In this document: positions 49,997 to 59,057 of the stretch, one piece after another
How positions within the stretch are numbered: position 1 is the first letter of the stretch
Layout of the letters: the number at the start of each line of letters is the position of its first letter
DNA from: Pseudobdellovibrionaceae bacterium
Lineage (GTDB): Bacteria; Bdellovibrionota; Bdellovibrionia; Bdellovibrionales; Bdellovibrionaceae
Length of the DNA stretch: 64,000 nt
Direction of reading: 5' to 3'
Assembly: GCA_019637955.1 (NCBI GenBank)
Contig: JAHBUS010000001.1
Coordinates: forward strand, 310,001-374,000
Translations under genes and position numbers: made by a program
Notes under the pieces: generated by a model
The model's input: the letters and a program-made list of their open reading frames with translations, nothing else
What the model was told of the DNA's origin: nothing
The model's database searches: none

Positions 49997-51216
49997 TGCG
50001 CTCCCGCGACACTGGCCATATCGAAGATGGGAAGATACATCGCCGTGACCAAGAACGCGATAATCCCGCCGAGAACGACCATCAGCAGCGGCTCGATCAA
50101 CGACGTCAAACCCTTCACGGCGTTCTCGACGTCGTCTTCGTAGAAATCGGCGATCTTTCCGAGCATGACATCCAAGGTTCCCGACTTCTCGCCGATCGCG
50201 ATCATTTGCGTGACCATGTCGGGGATCTGGGCTTCTTTCAAAAGCGGCGCGGCGAGCGGGCGGCCCGCCGTCACGGCCTCTTTACTGCGCAGAAGCGCCT
50301 CCTCGATCACGCGATTTCCCGCCGTGCGGGCCGCGATTTCGAGCGCTTCGATCACGCTCACGCCCGAGGACAAAAGGGTCGAGAGCGTGCGGGTCATGCG
50401 CGCGACCGCGGCTTTCTGCACCAGCTCACCGAAGAGCGGCGACTCGATAAAGAAGCGGTCCATGGCATCTCGGCCCTCCGCGGTCTTGTACCACTGCACC
50501 AGACCGAACGGAACGCCGACGATCACGGCGATGACGAGATACCATTGATTGATAAAAAGATTCGAGAGCTTGATCACCATCTGCGTAACGCCGGGGAGCT
50601 GCTTGCCGGCGCTGTTGTATAGCTCTTGGAACTTGGGAATGATGAAAACCAAGATCCCCGTCACCACCACGATCGCGACCGCGACGATGACCGAGGGGTA
50701 AAGCATGGCGCCCTTGATCTGTTTTTTGATCTTCTCGGACTTTTCCATGTAGATCGAAAGCCGGCCCAAGATGTTGTCCAAAATCCCCGCCTCTTCACCA
50801 GCGCGGACCATGTTGACGAAAAAGCGGTCAAACACCTGCGGGTGCTGCGCCATCGCATCTCCCAGCCGGCGCCCGCCCTCGATCGCCTCGCGCACGGCGG
50901 AGGCCGTGTCTTTGAGGAGCGGGTTCTTTTTTCCTTCGCTGAGCATTTTGAGTGAATCCACGATCGGGATCCCCGCGTTGATCAGCGTCGAGAACTGGCG
51001 CGTGAAAATCTGCAGATCACGGGAGTTGACGGTCGGTTTAAAGAGATTGTCCAGGCTCGAGAAGGCTTTGGAGCCTCCGCCCGTGTTCACGAGGCGAAGC
51101 GGCGTCAGGTTGCGCGCGCGCAACTTGACGCGGGCATCGCCCTCATCCTGCGCATCGATCTGGCCCGTGGAGAGCTGACCGGCGGCGTTCTTGGCTTGAT
51201 AAAGAAACTTGGCCAT
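49993..51216 (-). CDS. pilC: type IV pilus inner-membrane platform protein PilC
   Basis: The 407-residue protein has the GspF/PilC layout: two cytoplasmic T2SSF domains (about residues 70-190 and 270-395), each followed by membrane segments, and conserved features such as FTRQFSTLINAGIPIVDSL. It sits in the inner membrane and transmits motion from PilB and PilT to the pilus fibre. The gene lies 15 nt after the pilT-like gene and is coupled to pilS. Confidence 0.95.
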   Translation of the reverse strand: MAKFLYQAKNAAGQLSTGQIDAQDEGDARVKLRARNLTPLRLVNTGGGSKAFSSLDNLFKPTVNSRDLQIFTRQFSTLINAGIPIVDSLKMLSEGKKNPLLKDTASAVREAIEGGRRLGDAMAQHPQVFDRFFVNMVRAGEEAGILDNILGRLSIYMEKSEKIKKQIKGAMLYPSVIVAVAIVVVTGILVFIIPKFQELYNSAGKQLPGVTQMVIKLSNLFINQWYLVIAVIVGVPFGLVQWYKTAEGRDAMDRFFIESPLFGELVQKAAVARMTRTLSTLLSSGVSVIEALEIAARTAGNRVIEEALLRSKEAVTAGRPLAAPLLKEAQIPDMVTQMIAIGEKSGTLDVMLGKIADFYEDDVENAVKGLTSLIEPLLMVVLGGIIAFLVTAMYLPIFDMASVAGAQ

Positions 51217-51231
51217 CCTTGCCCTTTACTT

Positions 51232-52245
51232 TTAAATGCCGACTTTTTTCAGCAACAAATCGAACTCGTCCGGATTTTGCGATTCATGGAAAGCGGCGCG
51301 CATCTCGATTTTACGGCGGAGCAAAAGCTGCAAGAGCGATTGGTTCAGCGTGCGCATTCCGGTTTTTTCGCCGGCGGTTTTCATCTCATCTTCGATTTCG
51401 GCCCAGCTTCCCGCGCGCAGGGGAGCGCGCAGTTTTTGCGTGACCAGCAGGAGTTCGACGGCCGGGACCATCGAAGCCTCCAGGCCCGCGATCAAACGGG
51501 TGCCGATTCCCATCTGCAAAGCTTCCAGTCCGCGGCGTCCCGAGCGCTCATGAAACTCGCGCCAGCGGTCCAAGGCCGAGAACAGATCGACCGCGGTCAT
51601 CGAAAACACCACGTGGCGTCCCGATTCGCAGAGATCTAAAATGGTCGACCACATTCCCACGGGAGCACCGTCGATCAAAATCAAATCGGCAGGCCCCACC
51701 GACGCTTGCGTCAACGACTTGAGCGGAAAGCTCGAAACGCGCGCGGGAAGATCCGAATGGGTTTGATCCGAGTACAGATGAACCAAACGCTCCGAGCCCG
51801 ATCCGATTTTTTGCGCGATCAAAGCGAGCAAAGACGACTTTCCCGAGAATCCCGGGCCCGCGATCATCGTCATGCCGCGCGTGCGCGTGAGCACGTCGAG
51901 CGTGTGCACCGGCAGAGTCCAAGAGTCCCAATCCATCGCTTCGGTTCCGCGCCAGCGGAAGGAGCCGGCGATCCCCTGCTCGGTGATTTGCAATTGCAAT
52001 CCCACCGGACGGCCCATGAGGCGCATGGTCCCGTTCCAGTGGCCTTTTTCGAAAAATTCGCGCTTGTCGAACTCGCCCAGTGACGAGCTGAGGAGAGTCT
52101 TCGTGTTCTGCGCGTCCCAGGTTTCGGTGGTGAGGTCTTTCCAGTCGCGGCCGACGCGGATCCGGGCCGGTTGTCCTGGGGCCATCCACATTTCGCCCGC
52201 GCGCATCTCCATCGCTTTCGTTAAGAGTTGATCCAGTCGACTCAT
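51232..52245 (-). CDS. divergent PilT-like ATPase
   Basis: The 337-residue protein occupies the pilT position between pilB and pilC and shares PilT length and domain order. Walker A is intact (GPGFSGKSS, near residue 128), but the Walker B region reads LILIDGAPV in place of the PilT VGEMRD, and the AIRELIRE-type helix is replaced by LRAPLRAGSW. The C-terminal MRTLNQSLLQLLLRRKI still resembles PilT. It may be a regulatory or weak ATPase rather than a standard retraction motor. Start and stop overlap or nearly touch pilB and pilC. Confidence 0.85.
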   Translation of the reverse strand: MSRLDQLLTKAMEMRAGEMWMAPGQPARIRVGRDWKDLTTETWDAQNTKTLLSSSLGEFDKREFFEKGHWNGTMRLMGRPVGLQLQITEQGIAGSFRWRGTEAMDWDSWTLPVHTLDVLTRTRGMTMIAGPGFSGKSSLLALIAQKIGSGSERLVHLYSDQTHSDLPARVSSFPLKSLTQASVGPADLILIDGAPVGMWSTILDLCESGRHVVFSMTAVDLFSALDRWREFHERSGRRGLEALQMGIGTRLIAGLEASMVPAVELLLVTQKLRAPLRAGSWAEIEDEMKTAGEKTGMRTLNQSLLQLLLRRKIEMRAAFHESQNPDEFDLLLKKVGI

Positions 52246-53939
52246 GCATCCCTCACTGAGGCGTTGAGAACCTCTTGAATGGTTGTTTCACCGCGTTTGA
52301 GCTTTAAAAGCGCCGAACGGCGCAGGGTGCGCATCCCCTCCTGGCGGGCGAGCGTGCGCAGTTGATTCGCCGACGCTCCTCCCAGGATGGCTTCTTTCAT
52401 CTTCTCGCTCATTTTCATGAACTCGAAAATCGCGATACGTCCTTTGATTCCGGTGTTGTTGCACGTGTTGCAGCCGCGGCCTTGATACACGTGGTACTCG
52501 GCGATCTCGTTTTGCGGAACGCCAAGGCTCAGTAAAACTTGCGGCTGCACTTCGACGGGCGTTTTGCAGGCCTCGCAGATGCGGCCCACGAGCCGCTGCG
52601 CGACGATCAAACTCACGGTTGACGTCACGACGTAGGGAGCGACGCCCATCTCCACCATGCGCGTGACGGTCTGGGGCGCATCGTTGGTGTGAAGCGTGCT
52701 CACGACCAAGTGGCCCGTGCTCGCGGCCTTGGCCGCGATCTCGGCGGTTTCAAGGTCTCGAATCTCCCCCACCATGATGACATCGGGATCCTGACGCAAA
52801 AACGAACGGAGCGCGTTTGCGAACGTGAGACCGATGTCGGGATTGACCTGCAATTGATTGATGCCGTCCAAGTTGAACTCGACGGGGTCTTCGGCGGTCG
52901 AAATGTTGACGTCCGGTTTGTTGAGCTCCGAGAGCGCCGAGTAGATCGTGACGGTCTTTCCGGATCCGGTCGGCCCCGTGATGAGAATCATGCCCTGCGG
53001 CCGGTGGATCTCGTCCTTGAACAGCGCCAAGTCCTCTTGCTCGAAACCCAACTTGGTCATATCGAGTTGAAGATTGGATTTATCCAAAAGACGCAAAACC
53101 ACTTTCTCGCCGTGCACCGTGGGCATCACGCTGACACGGAAATCCATGTCCTTACCGCCCTTGTAACGGACCTTGATGCGGCCATCTTGAGGGCGCCGCT
53201 TCTCGGCGATGTCGAGTTTGCTCATGATCTTGATACGGCTGGCGATCGCCGCGGCCGCGCTGTTCGGCTGCGAGTTGGCCTCGACCATGTTACCGTCGAT
53301 CCGGAACCGCACGCGGAATTTTTTTTCGTAGGGTTCAAAATGGATGTCCGAAGCTTTCTTGCGGATCGCCTCGGTCATGATCGCGTTCACGAACTTGATG
53401 ATCGGGCCCTCTTCTTCGGAGCCGGAGTCGATGGTCTCAGGTCCGACGCCGAACTGGATTTCGACCTCTTCAGCATCCTGGGCCTGCTCCACTTCGCGCA
53501 CGATATCGCTCACGTTGGCGCCGAAGTATTTTTCGATGGCGACATGGATGGACGTCTCGGTGGAGACGACGGGCTGAATTTTACGACGGGTCAAGAAACG
53601 CAAATCGTCGCGGATCTGAATTTGCGTCGGGTCCGAAAACGCCACGACGAGCGTGGTCTCGCCGACTTTCTGGATCGGGATGAGCGAGTGACGGTCGCAA
53701 AAATCGCGGTTCACCAGATCGAGGGCCTGCTGCTGAATCGCGAACGTGTTCAAATCCACGCCCGGCAACTGGTAGTGCTTTTCGAGAGCTTTGAGAACTT
53801 GTTGATCCTTGACGAAGCCCAGCTGCACGAGCGTGGCAGTCAATTTCGAATTGTTCTTGCGGCTCTCTTCGAGCGCGCGAGCCAACTGCTCGGGCCTGAC
53901 AAGGCCTTGCTTGACGAGGATCTCTCCGATTTTGCTCAT
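52242..53939 (-). CDS. pilB: type IV pilus assembly ATPase PilB
   Basis: The 565-residue motor that extends pili has an N-terminal MshEN domain (residues 1-150; GEILVKQGLVRPEQLARAL), which can bind cyclic di-GMP, and a hexameric ATPase domain with Walker A GPTGSGKT (about residue 320) and Walker B VGEIRDLETAEIA. A zinc tetracysteine (CEAC and CNTC) follows. This is a complete PilB. The start ATG is at 53939; the gene is coupled to the pilT-like gene by ATGA. Confidence 0.96.
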   Translation of the reverse strand: MSKIGEILVKQGLVRPEQLARALEESRKNNSKLTATLVQLGFVKDQQVLKALEKHYQLPGVDLNTFAIQQQALDLVNRDFCDRHSLIPIQKVGETTLVVAFSDPTQIQIRDDLRFLTRRKIQPVVSTETSIHVAIEKYFGANVSDIVREVEQAQDAEEVEIQFGVGPETIDSGSEEEGPIIKFVNAIMTEAIRKKASDIHFEPYEKKFRVRFRIDGNMVEANSQPNSAAAAIASRIKIMSKLDIAEKRRPQDGRIKVRYKGGKDMDFRVSVMPTVHGEKVVLRLLDKSNLQLDMTKLGFEQEDLALFKDEIHRPQGMILITGPTGSGKTVTIYSALSELNKPDVNISTAEDPVEFNLDGINQLQVNPDIGLTFANALRSFLRQDPDVIMVGEIRDLETAEIAAKAASTGHLVVSTLHTNDAPQTVTRMVEMGVAPYVVTSTVSLIVAQRLVGRICEACKTPVEVQPQVLLSLGVPQNEIAEYHVYQGRGCNTCNNTGIKGRIAIFEFMKMSEKMKEAILGGASANQLRTLARQEGMRTLRRSALLKLKRGETTIQEVLNASVRDA

Positions 53940-53983
53940 GATGCTGATATCCCTCTCTCTGAAATTCTAGAGGAAAGCGGGAG

Positions 53984-54778
53984 TCACTTCACCAAAAAGC
54001 TTTTCCTTTTTTGAGTGTACTCCTCGAGAGACCAGGGCAAAAGTCCAGGGAAGAGCGAGAAGGCCTTGGCTTCGAAAAAGGCCTGGGTGTCCGCGGCCTC
54101 GACCAGCGCGATTTTGGAGTTCTGGGTCTCCTCGACCAGGGTGTTTTCGCCCGTGGTTTCGTGGGTTTCGATCACCAGCCCGTCGAGCGAGAGAAAATTT
54201 AAGTAAGACAAGTCGGCGATCACCTCGGGATACTGGGCCGGGTCCAGCGTGTTGACCAAGATCGCGCCGTTGTTCGGTTGAAGCGTCAGCTCCGAGTGCG
54301 GGATCATCCGGATCTCCACGCCAAAACAAAACCGGCGCATCTCGGCCGCCATCTGCTCGCCGTCCTCTATTTTTTCGACGACGATTTCGAGCGAATTGAA
54401 TCCCAGTTGCACGGCCAAAAGCGAGAACAGCTTGGCCCACGGACCGACGCCCGCCACGTACGCCTTTTTTCGGCTGTCGAGAGCACGCCCACCGCGAACG
54501 AAGAGTTCGATCCCATTTTCTCGCAGAAAACTTTTGGGATGCGGCCCCTGCGGCGTCATTTCGATGAAATCCACGAAACCGCCCTCTTGGATCGTGCGCG
54601 GGACGCGTTTGATTTTTCGCAGAATTTCGGAGGAGTCGTCGGGATTGACAAAAATTCCGCCCAAGTCTTTGCGCTTGAGCAGCTCGTCGAAAGAGGCTTC
54701 GACCCACTCGACATCAAGATTGAGCGAACGCCAAAACGCCAAACTCGGCAGACCCTGCGTCGCGCCCAACTTGATCAT
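53984..54778 (-). CDS. shikimate dehydrogenase-like (AroE-like) Rossmann protein
   Basis: The 264-residue protein has a layout like AroE: an N-terminal substrate-type domain (FVNPDDSSEILRKIKRVP), then a Rossmann-like segment AYVAGVGPWAKLFSLLAVQL, and a C-terminal helix set (AKAFSLFPGLLPWSLEEYT) that matches AroE's closing region. The usual AroE catalytic Lys and Asp positions are not clearly conserved and the Gly-rich loop is imperfect, so catalysis is doubtful. It is coupled by ATGA to ribF. A different Rossmann family is possible. Confidence 0.5.
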   Translation of the reverse strand: MIKLGATQGLPSLAFWRSLNLDVEWVEASFDELLKRKDLGGIFVNPDDSSEILRKIKRVPRTIQEGGFVDFIEMTPQGPHPKSFLRENGIELFVRGGRALDSRKKAYVAGVGPWAKLFSLLAVQLGFNSLEIVVEKIEDGEQMAAEMRRFCFGVEIRMIPHSELTLQPNNGAILVNTLDPAQYPEVIADLSYLNFLSLDGLVIETHETTGENTLVEETQNSKIALVEAADTQAFFEAKAFSLFPGLLPWSLEEYTQKRKSFLVK

Positions 54779-55707
54779 GTCAAACTCCCCAAAATCTCGC
54801 GCGCGCGGTCGCCATCGCGCTGAATCTGCGCGCGCAGCTCCGAGAGCGAACCGAACTTCTGCACCCCGCGAAGGAGTTCGAAGAACTCCACCCGCACGCG
54901 CTGCCCGTAGATGTCGCGCGAAAAATCAAACAGGTGGGACTCGAGACGAACCGCCTCGTCCCCAAAGGTGGGGAGCGGCCCCATGTGCGTGACCGAACCG
55001 AAAACCTCGTCACCCACCCACGTGCGCGTCGCGTACACGCCATGCAAAGGGTTGATGACTTTTTCGAGATGCACGTTCGCGGTCGGAAATCCAAGACCGC
55101 GTCCGCGCGCCTCACCATGCTCGACAATCCCCGACAGATAGTAGGGCCGTCCCAATAAAGCGCGGGCGCGGCGGACGTCGCCGACGGCCAGGGCCTTACG
55201 GATCTCGCTCGTGCTCACGAGGCCTTCGGGAATTTGCACGGGCTGAACGATTTCAACCTGGCAGCCCCGGCGCTCGCCCCACTCCTTGAGCGTTTCGACC
55301 GAACCGCCACGCGCCGATCCGAAGCGGAAGTTGAACCCGACAATCAGCACTTGCGGATTGAGTTCGGGCCCCAGAATTTTTTCCAAAAACTCGGCGGCGG
55401 AGAGCTGTGAAAAATCGCGAGAGAACGGCAGGTAGACGACCCCCGCCATGCCATGCGCGCGAAACTGCGCTTGTTGATCCTCAAGATCGAAGAGACGCAG
55501 GTGCGGCGGCCGAAGAACCGACAACGGGTGCGGATCGAAGGTCACCACAACGGGCGGCAGGCCTTTTTTTTCGCCCCATTCCCGTGCGCGCTGAAGCAGG
55601 GTTTGATGGCCCAGGTGGACCCCATCGAAATTGCCGATCACCACCACCTGTGGCTGCTGGCGGTGGGGGTTTTGCGCGGCCCCTTCGGCAATAAAAAAAT
55701 TCTTCAT
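54775..55707 (-). CDS. ribF: bifunctional riboflavin kinase/FMN adenylyltransferase
   Basis: RibF makes FMN and then FAD from riboflavin. The 310-residue protein shows the nucleotidyltransferase segments VIGNFDGVHLGHQ and TFDPHP, the ISTEIR-like GLVSTSEIRKAL, and the riboflavin kinase segment GRGLGFPTANVHL with YGQRVRVEF. The ATG at 55707 is chosen over an in-frame GTG two codons upstream. It overlaps the AroE-like gene and is divergent from the CHASE2 kinase. Confidence 0.93.
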   Translation of the reverse strand: MKNFFIAEGAAQNPHRQQPQVVVIGNFDGVHLGHQTLLQRAREWGEKKGLPPVVVTFDPHPLSVLRPPHLRLFDLEDQQAQFRAHGMAGVVYLPFSRDFSQLSAAEFLEKILGPELNPQVLIVGFNFRFGSARGGSVETLKEWGERRGCQVEIVQPVQIPEGLVSTSEIRKALAVGDVRRARALLGRPYYLSGIVEHGEARGRGLGFPTANVHLEKVINPLHGVYATRTWVGDEVFGSVTHMGPLPTFGDEAVRLESHLFDFSRDIYGQRVRVEFFELLRGVQKFGSLSELRAQIQRDGDRAREILGSLT

Positions 55708-55782
55708 ACCCACCCATCCTATACCGCCTAGAGCCTTGAAAGAACTTGTATTTCGGACGCTCGATGCTAAGTTGCGTCACAC

Positions 55783-57621
55783 ATGATTCAGGTCTCAAAA
55801 AGGGTGCTCCGGGTCCTCGAACTTTCGACCCGGCGAAAATGGGGAGTGATTTGGCGGGGCGCTCTGTGCTGGGCCCTCGGCGGCCTGTTTTTGATCAACG
55901 ACGAAGGCTCGGGTTTCGACACGCGCTTTCAACTGCGCGGCGAAAAACCGCCGCACCAAGAAATCGTGCTGGTCAACATGCGTCCGGCGGAGATGTCGAC
56001 CGGTAAACGCAATCAACGCTTCTCGCCTGACACCAGCGAGCTCATGGACGTCACCGATTCGTTCTACTGGGATCAAAAGGTCTGGGCGAACTTGCTGCGC
56101 AAGATTCTCAAACAAAATCCCAAGAAAGTCGGCGTGACGCTGTTCTTCAACGAAAACCTGGGGCTGCCGCACATGAGCCCGGCGGAGCTGGCGGTCTTTC
56201 AAGATCCGCGTATCGTGTGGGGAGCCTTGGCCAACGTGGCCGACCGGCCCTCCCTCCCCCTGTTCTCCACTTACGACCGCCGCAACGTCGGCTCGCTCGA
56301 CTTGGTCCGCGATCAAGACGGACTCATCCGCCTGTTCTCCCCGGTGCACAATGAGATCCCGCACTTTATCGAACGGCTCACGGGGCAGGTCTTCACCGGT
56401 CCCTTGCAAATCAACTACAAAGGCGGCATCTCCGCCTTTCCTCAGTACAGCATGACCGATCTCCTCGAGGAGATTCTTCCCGAGAACACCCTCGAAGGAA
56501 AGTACGTCATCGTCGGTTCCGAGAGCCTGTCGGCGACGCAGTACCTGACCCCCTTCGGTTCGCAGAACCGCGCCTCGGTGATGGGGCAACTTCTCGACAA
56601 CGCCCTCACCAAGAGTTGGATTAAAAAAGCCCCCTACGTTTTGTACCTTGCGCTGTTCATCCTGCTCGAGATCTTGTGCATCTTTTTGATCACGCAGTAC
56701 CCGCATAGCATCGCGTTCGTGTTTTTAGCCTGGATCGCGACGCTGATCGCCGCCCTCTCGGCATGGGTCTTTGACACCTTTTCGATCTGGATCCCGGTGA
56801 TGTCGCCGGTCCTTTTGCTGCTCACGACCTGGGTGATCTTCATCGGCTATCAGGCCAACAAAATCGAGCAGCGCAATTACGAGCTCAAACAGGAGCAAAA
56901 AGCCCTGCAGGAACTCGAACAGCTGAAGAATAATTTCGTCTCGCTCATCAGCCACGATTTGAAAACGCCGATCGCCAAAATCAGCGGCGTCGTCGACCGG
57001 ATGCTGTCGACATCGCAGGAGCCCGAAACGCGCGCGGACTTAAAAAAGCTGCACGACTACTCCGAGGAGCTCAACCGCTACATCCAGTCGATTCTCAAAG
57101 TCTTGCGGGTGGAATCGCGCGACTTCCGGCTCAATCTCGAGGTCGGCGACATCAACGAAACCATCGTCAAAGTGATCGACCAGGTACGCCCACTTTCTCA
57201 GCAAAAAAACCTGGCCCTGGAAACCGAACTCGAGCCGTTGTTCTCGATCGAGGCCGACTTCACCTTGATCCGCGAAGTCATTTTGAATCTGGTCGAAAAC
57301 GCGATCAAGTACACGCCCCCCGGCGGCCGCATCTTGATCAAATCGGCCGAAATCGACAACGCGGTCATCGTCGAGGTGCATGACAACGGCCCCGGCATCG
57401 CGCCCGAGGAGCTCTCCCAAATTTGGGGCAAGTTCACCCGCGGCAAAGACCAAGAATTGAAAACAAAAGGCAGTGGACTCGGCCTGTACCTCGTGAAATA
57501 TTTCGTGGAACTCCACGGCGGCGACGTCGGCATCGAAAGCGAATTGGGGCGCGGCTCCAAGGTGCGCTTCCGGCTTCCGCTTGAAGTTTCGGGTCCCCTT
57601 GCAGAACAGGAGCTTGCATGA
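55783..57621 (+). CDS. CHASE2-domain sensor histidine kinase
   Basis: The 612-residue protein has one N-terminal membrane segment, an extracytoplasmic CHASE2 domain (about residues 40-280, ending VGSESLSATQYLTPFG), a block of three C-terminal membrane segments (about 283-365), a coiled coil, and a cytoplasmic kinase with SHDLKTPIAKI (His391), NLVENAIKYTPPGG and GSGLGLYLVKYF. The stimulus of CHASE2 domains is generally unknown. It is coupled by ATGA to the NtrC-type regulator gene, which is its likely partner. Confidence 0.93.
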   Translation: MIQVSKRVLRVLELSTRRKWGVIWRGALCWALGGLFLINDEGSGFDTRFQLRGEKPPHQEIVLVNMRPAEMSTGKRNQRFSPDTSELMDVTDSFYWDQKVWANLLRKILKQNPKKVGVTLFFNENLGLPHMSPAELAVFQDPRIVWGALANVADRPSLPLFSTYDRRNVGSLDLVRDQDGLIRLFSPVHNEIPHFIERLTGQVFTGPLQINYKGGISAFPQYSMTDLLEEILPENTLEGKYVIVGSESLSATQYLTPFGSQNRASVMGQLLDNALTKSWIKKAPYVLYLALFILLEILCIFLITQYPHSIAFVFLAWIATLIAALSAWVFDTFSIWIPVMSPVLLLLTTWVIFIGYQANKIEQRNYELKQEQKALQELEQLKNNFVSLISHDLKTPIAKISGVVDRMLSTSQEPETRADLKKLHDYSEELNRYIQSILKVLRVESRDFRLNLEVGDINETIVKVIDQVRPLSQQKNLALETELEPLFSIEADFTLIREVILNLVENAIKYTPPGGRILIKSAEIDNAVIVEVHDNGPGIAPEELSQIWGKFTRGKDQELKTKGSGLGLYLVKYFVELHGGDVGIESELGRGSKVRFRLPLEVSGPLAEQELA

Positions 57622-59054
57622 GCGAACAACTCTCCGTCTTGATCGTCGACGACGAAGCCGAATTGCGTAAAAGCGTCGGCCAGGTGCTGACCTCGCAGTT
57701 CCCGCAAATCAAAATCGAGATCACCGAAGCCGAAGATGGCCTGAGCGCCCTGCAAAAGGTCAAAGCGGCCGATTTCGATCTCGTGATGATGGACGTTAAG
57801 ATGCCGAACATGAACGGCCTCGAGGCGCTCGAGCAGATCAAGCAGCACGACCCCCGCACCTTTGTTGTTATCATGACCGCGCACTCGAACTACCAGGACG
57901 CCATCGTCGCGATCCGCGAAGGCGCCTACGACTACATCGAAAAGCCCGTCAGCCGCGACCGTCTGTCGGAAATCGTGAACAAAAGTCTTGAAGCCCGCGA
58001 ACTGGTTTCGAACCTGGCACTTTCGAACCCGATCTTTGATGACGACATCGACAGCGAATTCGTTGGCGGCTCCGACAAGATGCGCGAAGTCTTTGACCTG
58101 ATCTACAAGCTCTGCAAGGTCGACACGACCGTGCTCGTGCGCGGCGAAAACGGAACCGGCAAAGAGCTGGTCGCCCGCGCGATCCACTTCAACTCGCCCC
58201 GTAAATCGGGGCCGTTCGTCGCCATCAACTGCGGCGCGATCGCCGAGAACTTGGTCGAGAGCGAATTTTTCGGCCACGAAAAAGGCGCCTTCACCGGCGC
58301 GATCGAACGCAAAATCGGCCAGTTCCAATTGGCCAACAACGGCACGCTGTTCCTCGATGAGATCGGCGAGCTGCGTCCCGATTTGCAGGTCAAGCTTCTG
58401 CGCGTGCTGCAAGAAAAGAAGTTCATCCCGGTCGGCGGCTCGCGCGAGGTGAAAACAAATGCGCGCATCATCGCCGCCACCAATCGCAACATCGAAAAGA
58501 TGATCGAGGACGGAGACTTCCGCGAGGATCTCTTTTACCGCCTCAATGTTCTGCCGATTTTCTTGCCGCCGCTCCGCGACCGCGCCGAGGACATCCCCGC
58601 GCTCGTGCAGAGTTTCATCAAGAAATTCTCGAAGCAACACCCGTCCAGCCCCATCACGGGAGCCGCGAGCGAAACCATCGCGCTGCTCAAAGCCCACCGC
58701 TGGCCCGGCAATATCCGCGAACTTGAAAACACCATCGAGCGCGCGTTCATCGTCGAGTCGCAAAGCGTGATCCGCCCCGAGAGTCTTCCGGAGAGCGTGC
58801 GCAGCGAAGCCCGCAAAGCCGGCGCCGCCCCGGCAGCCGTCGCCATGAAAAGCGCCATCCCCGCCGGCGCGACCTCACCGCTCGATTACGAACGGTTCAA
58901 AGAGGATGCGGAAAAGGACTTCATCATCAGCGCGCTTCGCGCCAACAAAGGCCGCATCAATCAGACCGTGGCCCACGCGAACATTCCGAAGAACACGCTG
59001 CTCCGAAAGATCAAAAAATACGGCATCAACGTGAAAGAGTATTTGGAGTCTTAA
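57618..59054 (+). CDS. NtrC-family sigma-54 response regulator
   Basis: The 478-residue protein has a receiver domain (Asp59 in VMMDVKMPN), an AAA+ domain with Walker A GENGTGKE and a canonical GAFTGA loop, FLDEIGEL, and a C-terminal Fis-type helix-turn-helix (IPKNTLLRKIKKYG). It should activate sigma-54 promoters on phosphorylation by the CHASE2 kinase. The sigma-54 promoters at 23879 and 44926 are candidate targets for this protein or PilR (inference). The stop is followed by the EEP gene after 3 nt. Confidence 0.95.
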   Translation: MSEQLSVLIVDDEAELRKSVGQVLTSQFPQIKIEITEAEDGLSALQKVKAADFDLVMMDVKMPNMNGLEALEQIKQHDPRTFVVIMTAHSNYQDAIVAIREGAYDYIEKPVSRDRLSEIVNKSLEARELVSNLALSNPIFDDDIDSEFVGGSDKMREVFDLIYKLCKVDTTVLVRGENGTGKELVARAIHFNSPRKSGPFVAINCGAIAENLVESEFFGHEKGAFTGAIERKIGQFQLANNGTLFLDEIGELRPDLQVKLLRVLQEKKFIPVGGSREVKTNARIIAATNRNIEKMIEDGDFREDLFYRLNVLPIFLPPLRDRAEDIPALVQSFIKKFSKQHPSSPITGAASETIALLKAHRWPGNIRELENTIERAFIVESQSVIRPESLPESVRSEARKAGAAPAAVAMKSAIPAGATSPLDYERFKEDAEKDFIISALRANKGRINQTVAHANIPKNTLLRKIKKYGINVKEYLES

Positions 59055-59057
59055 GCG

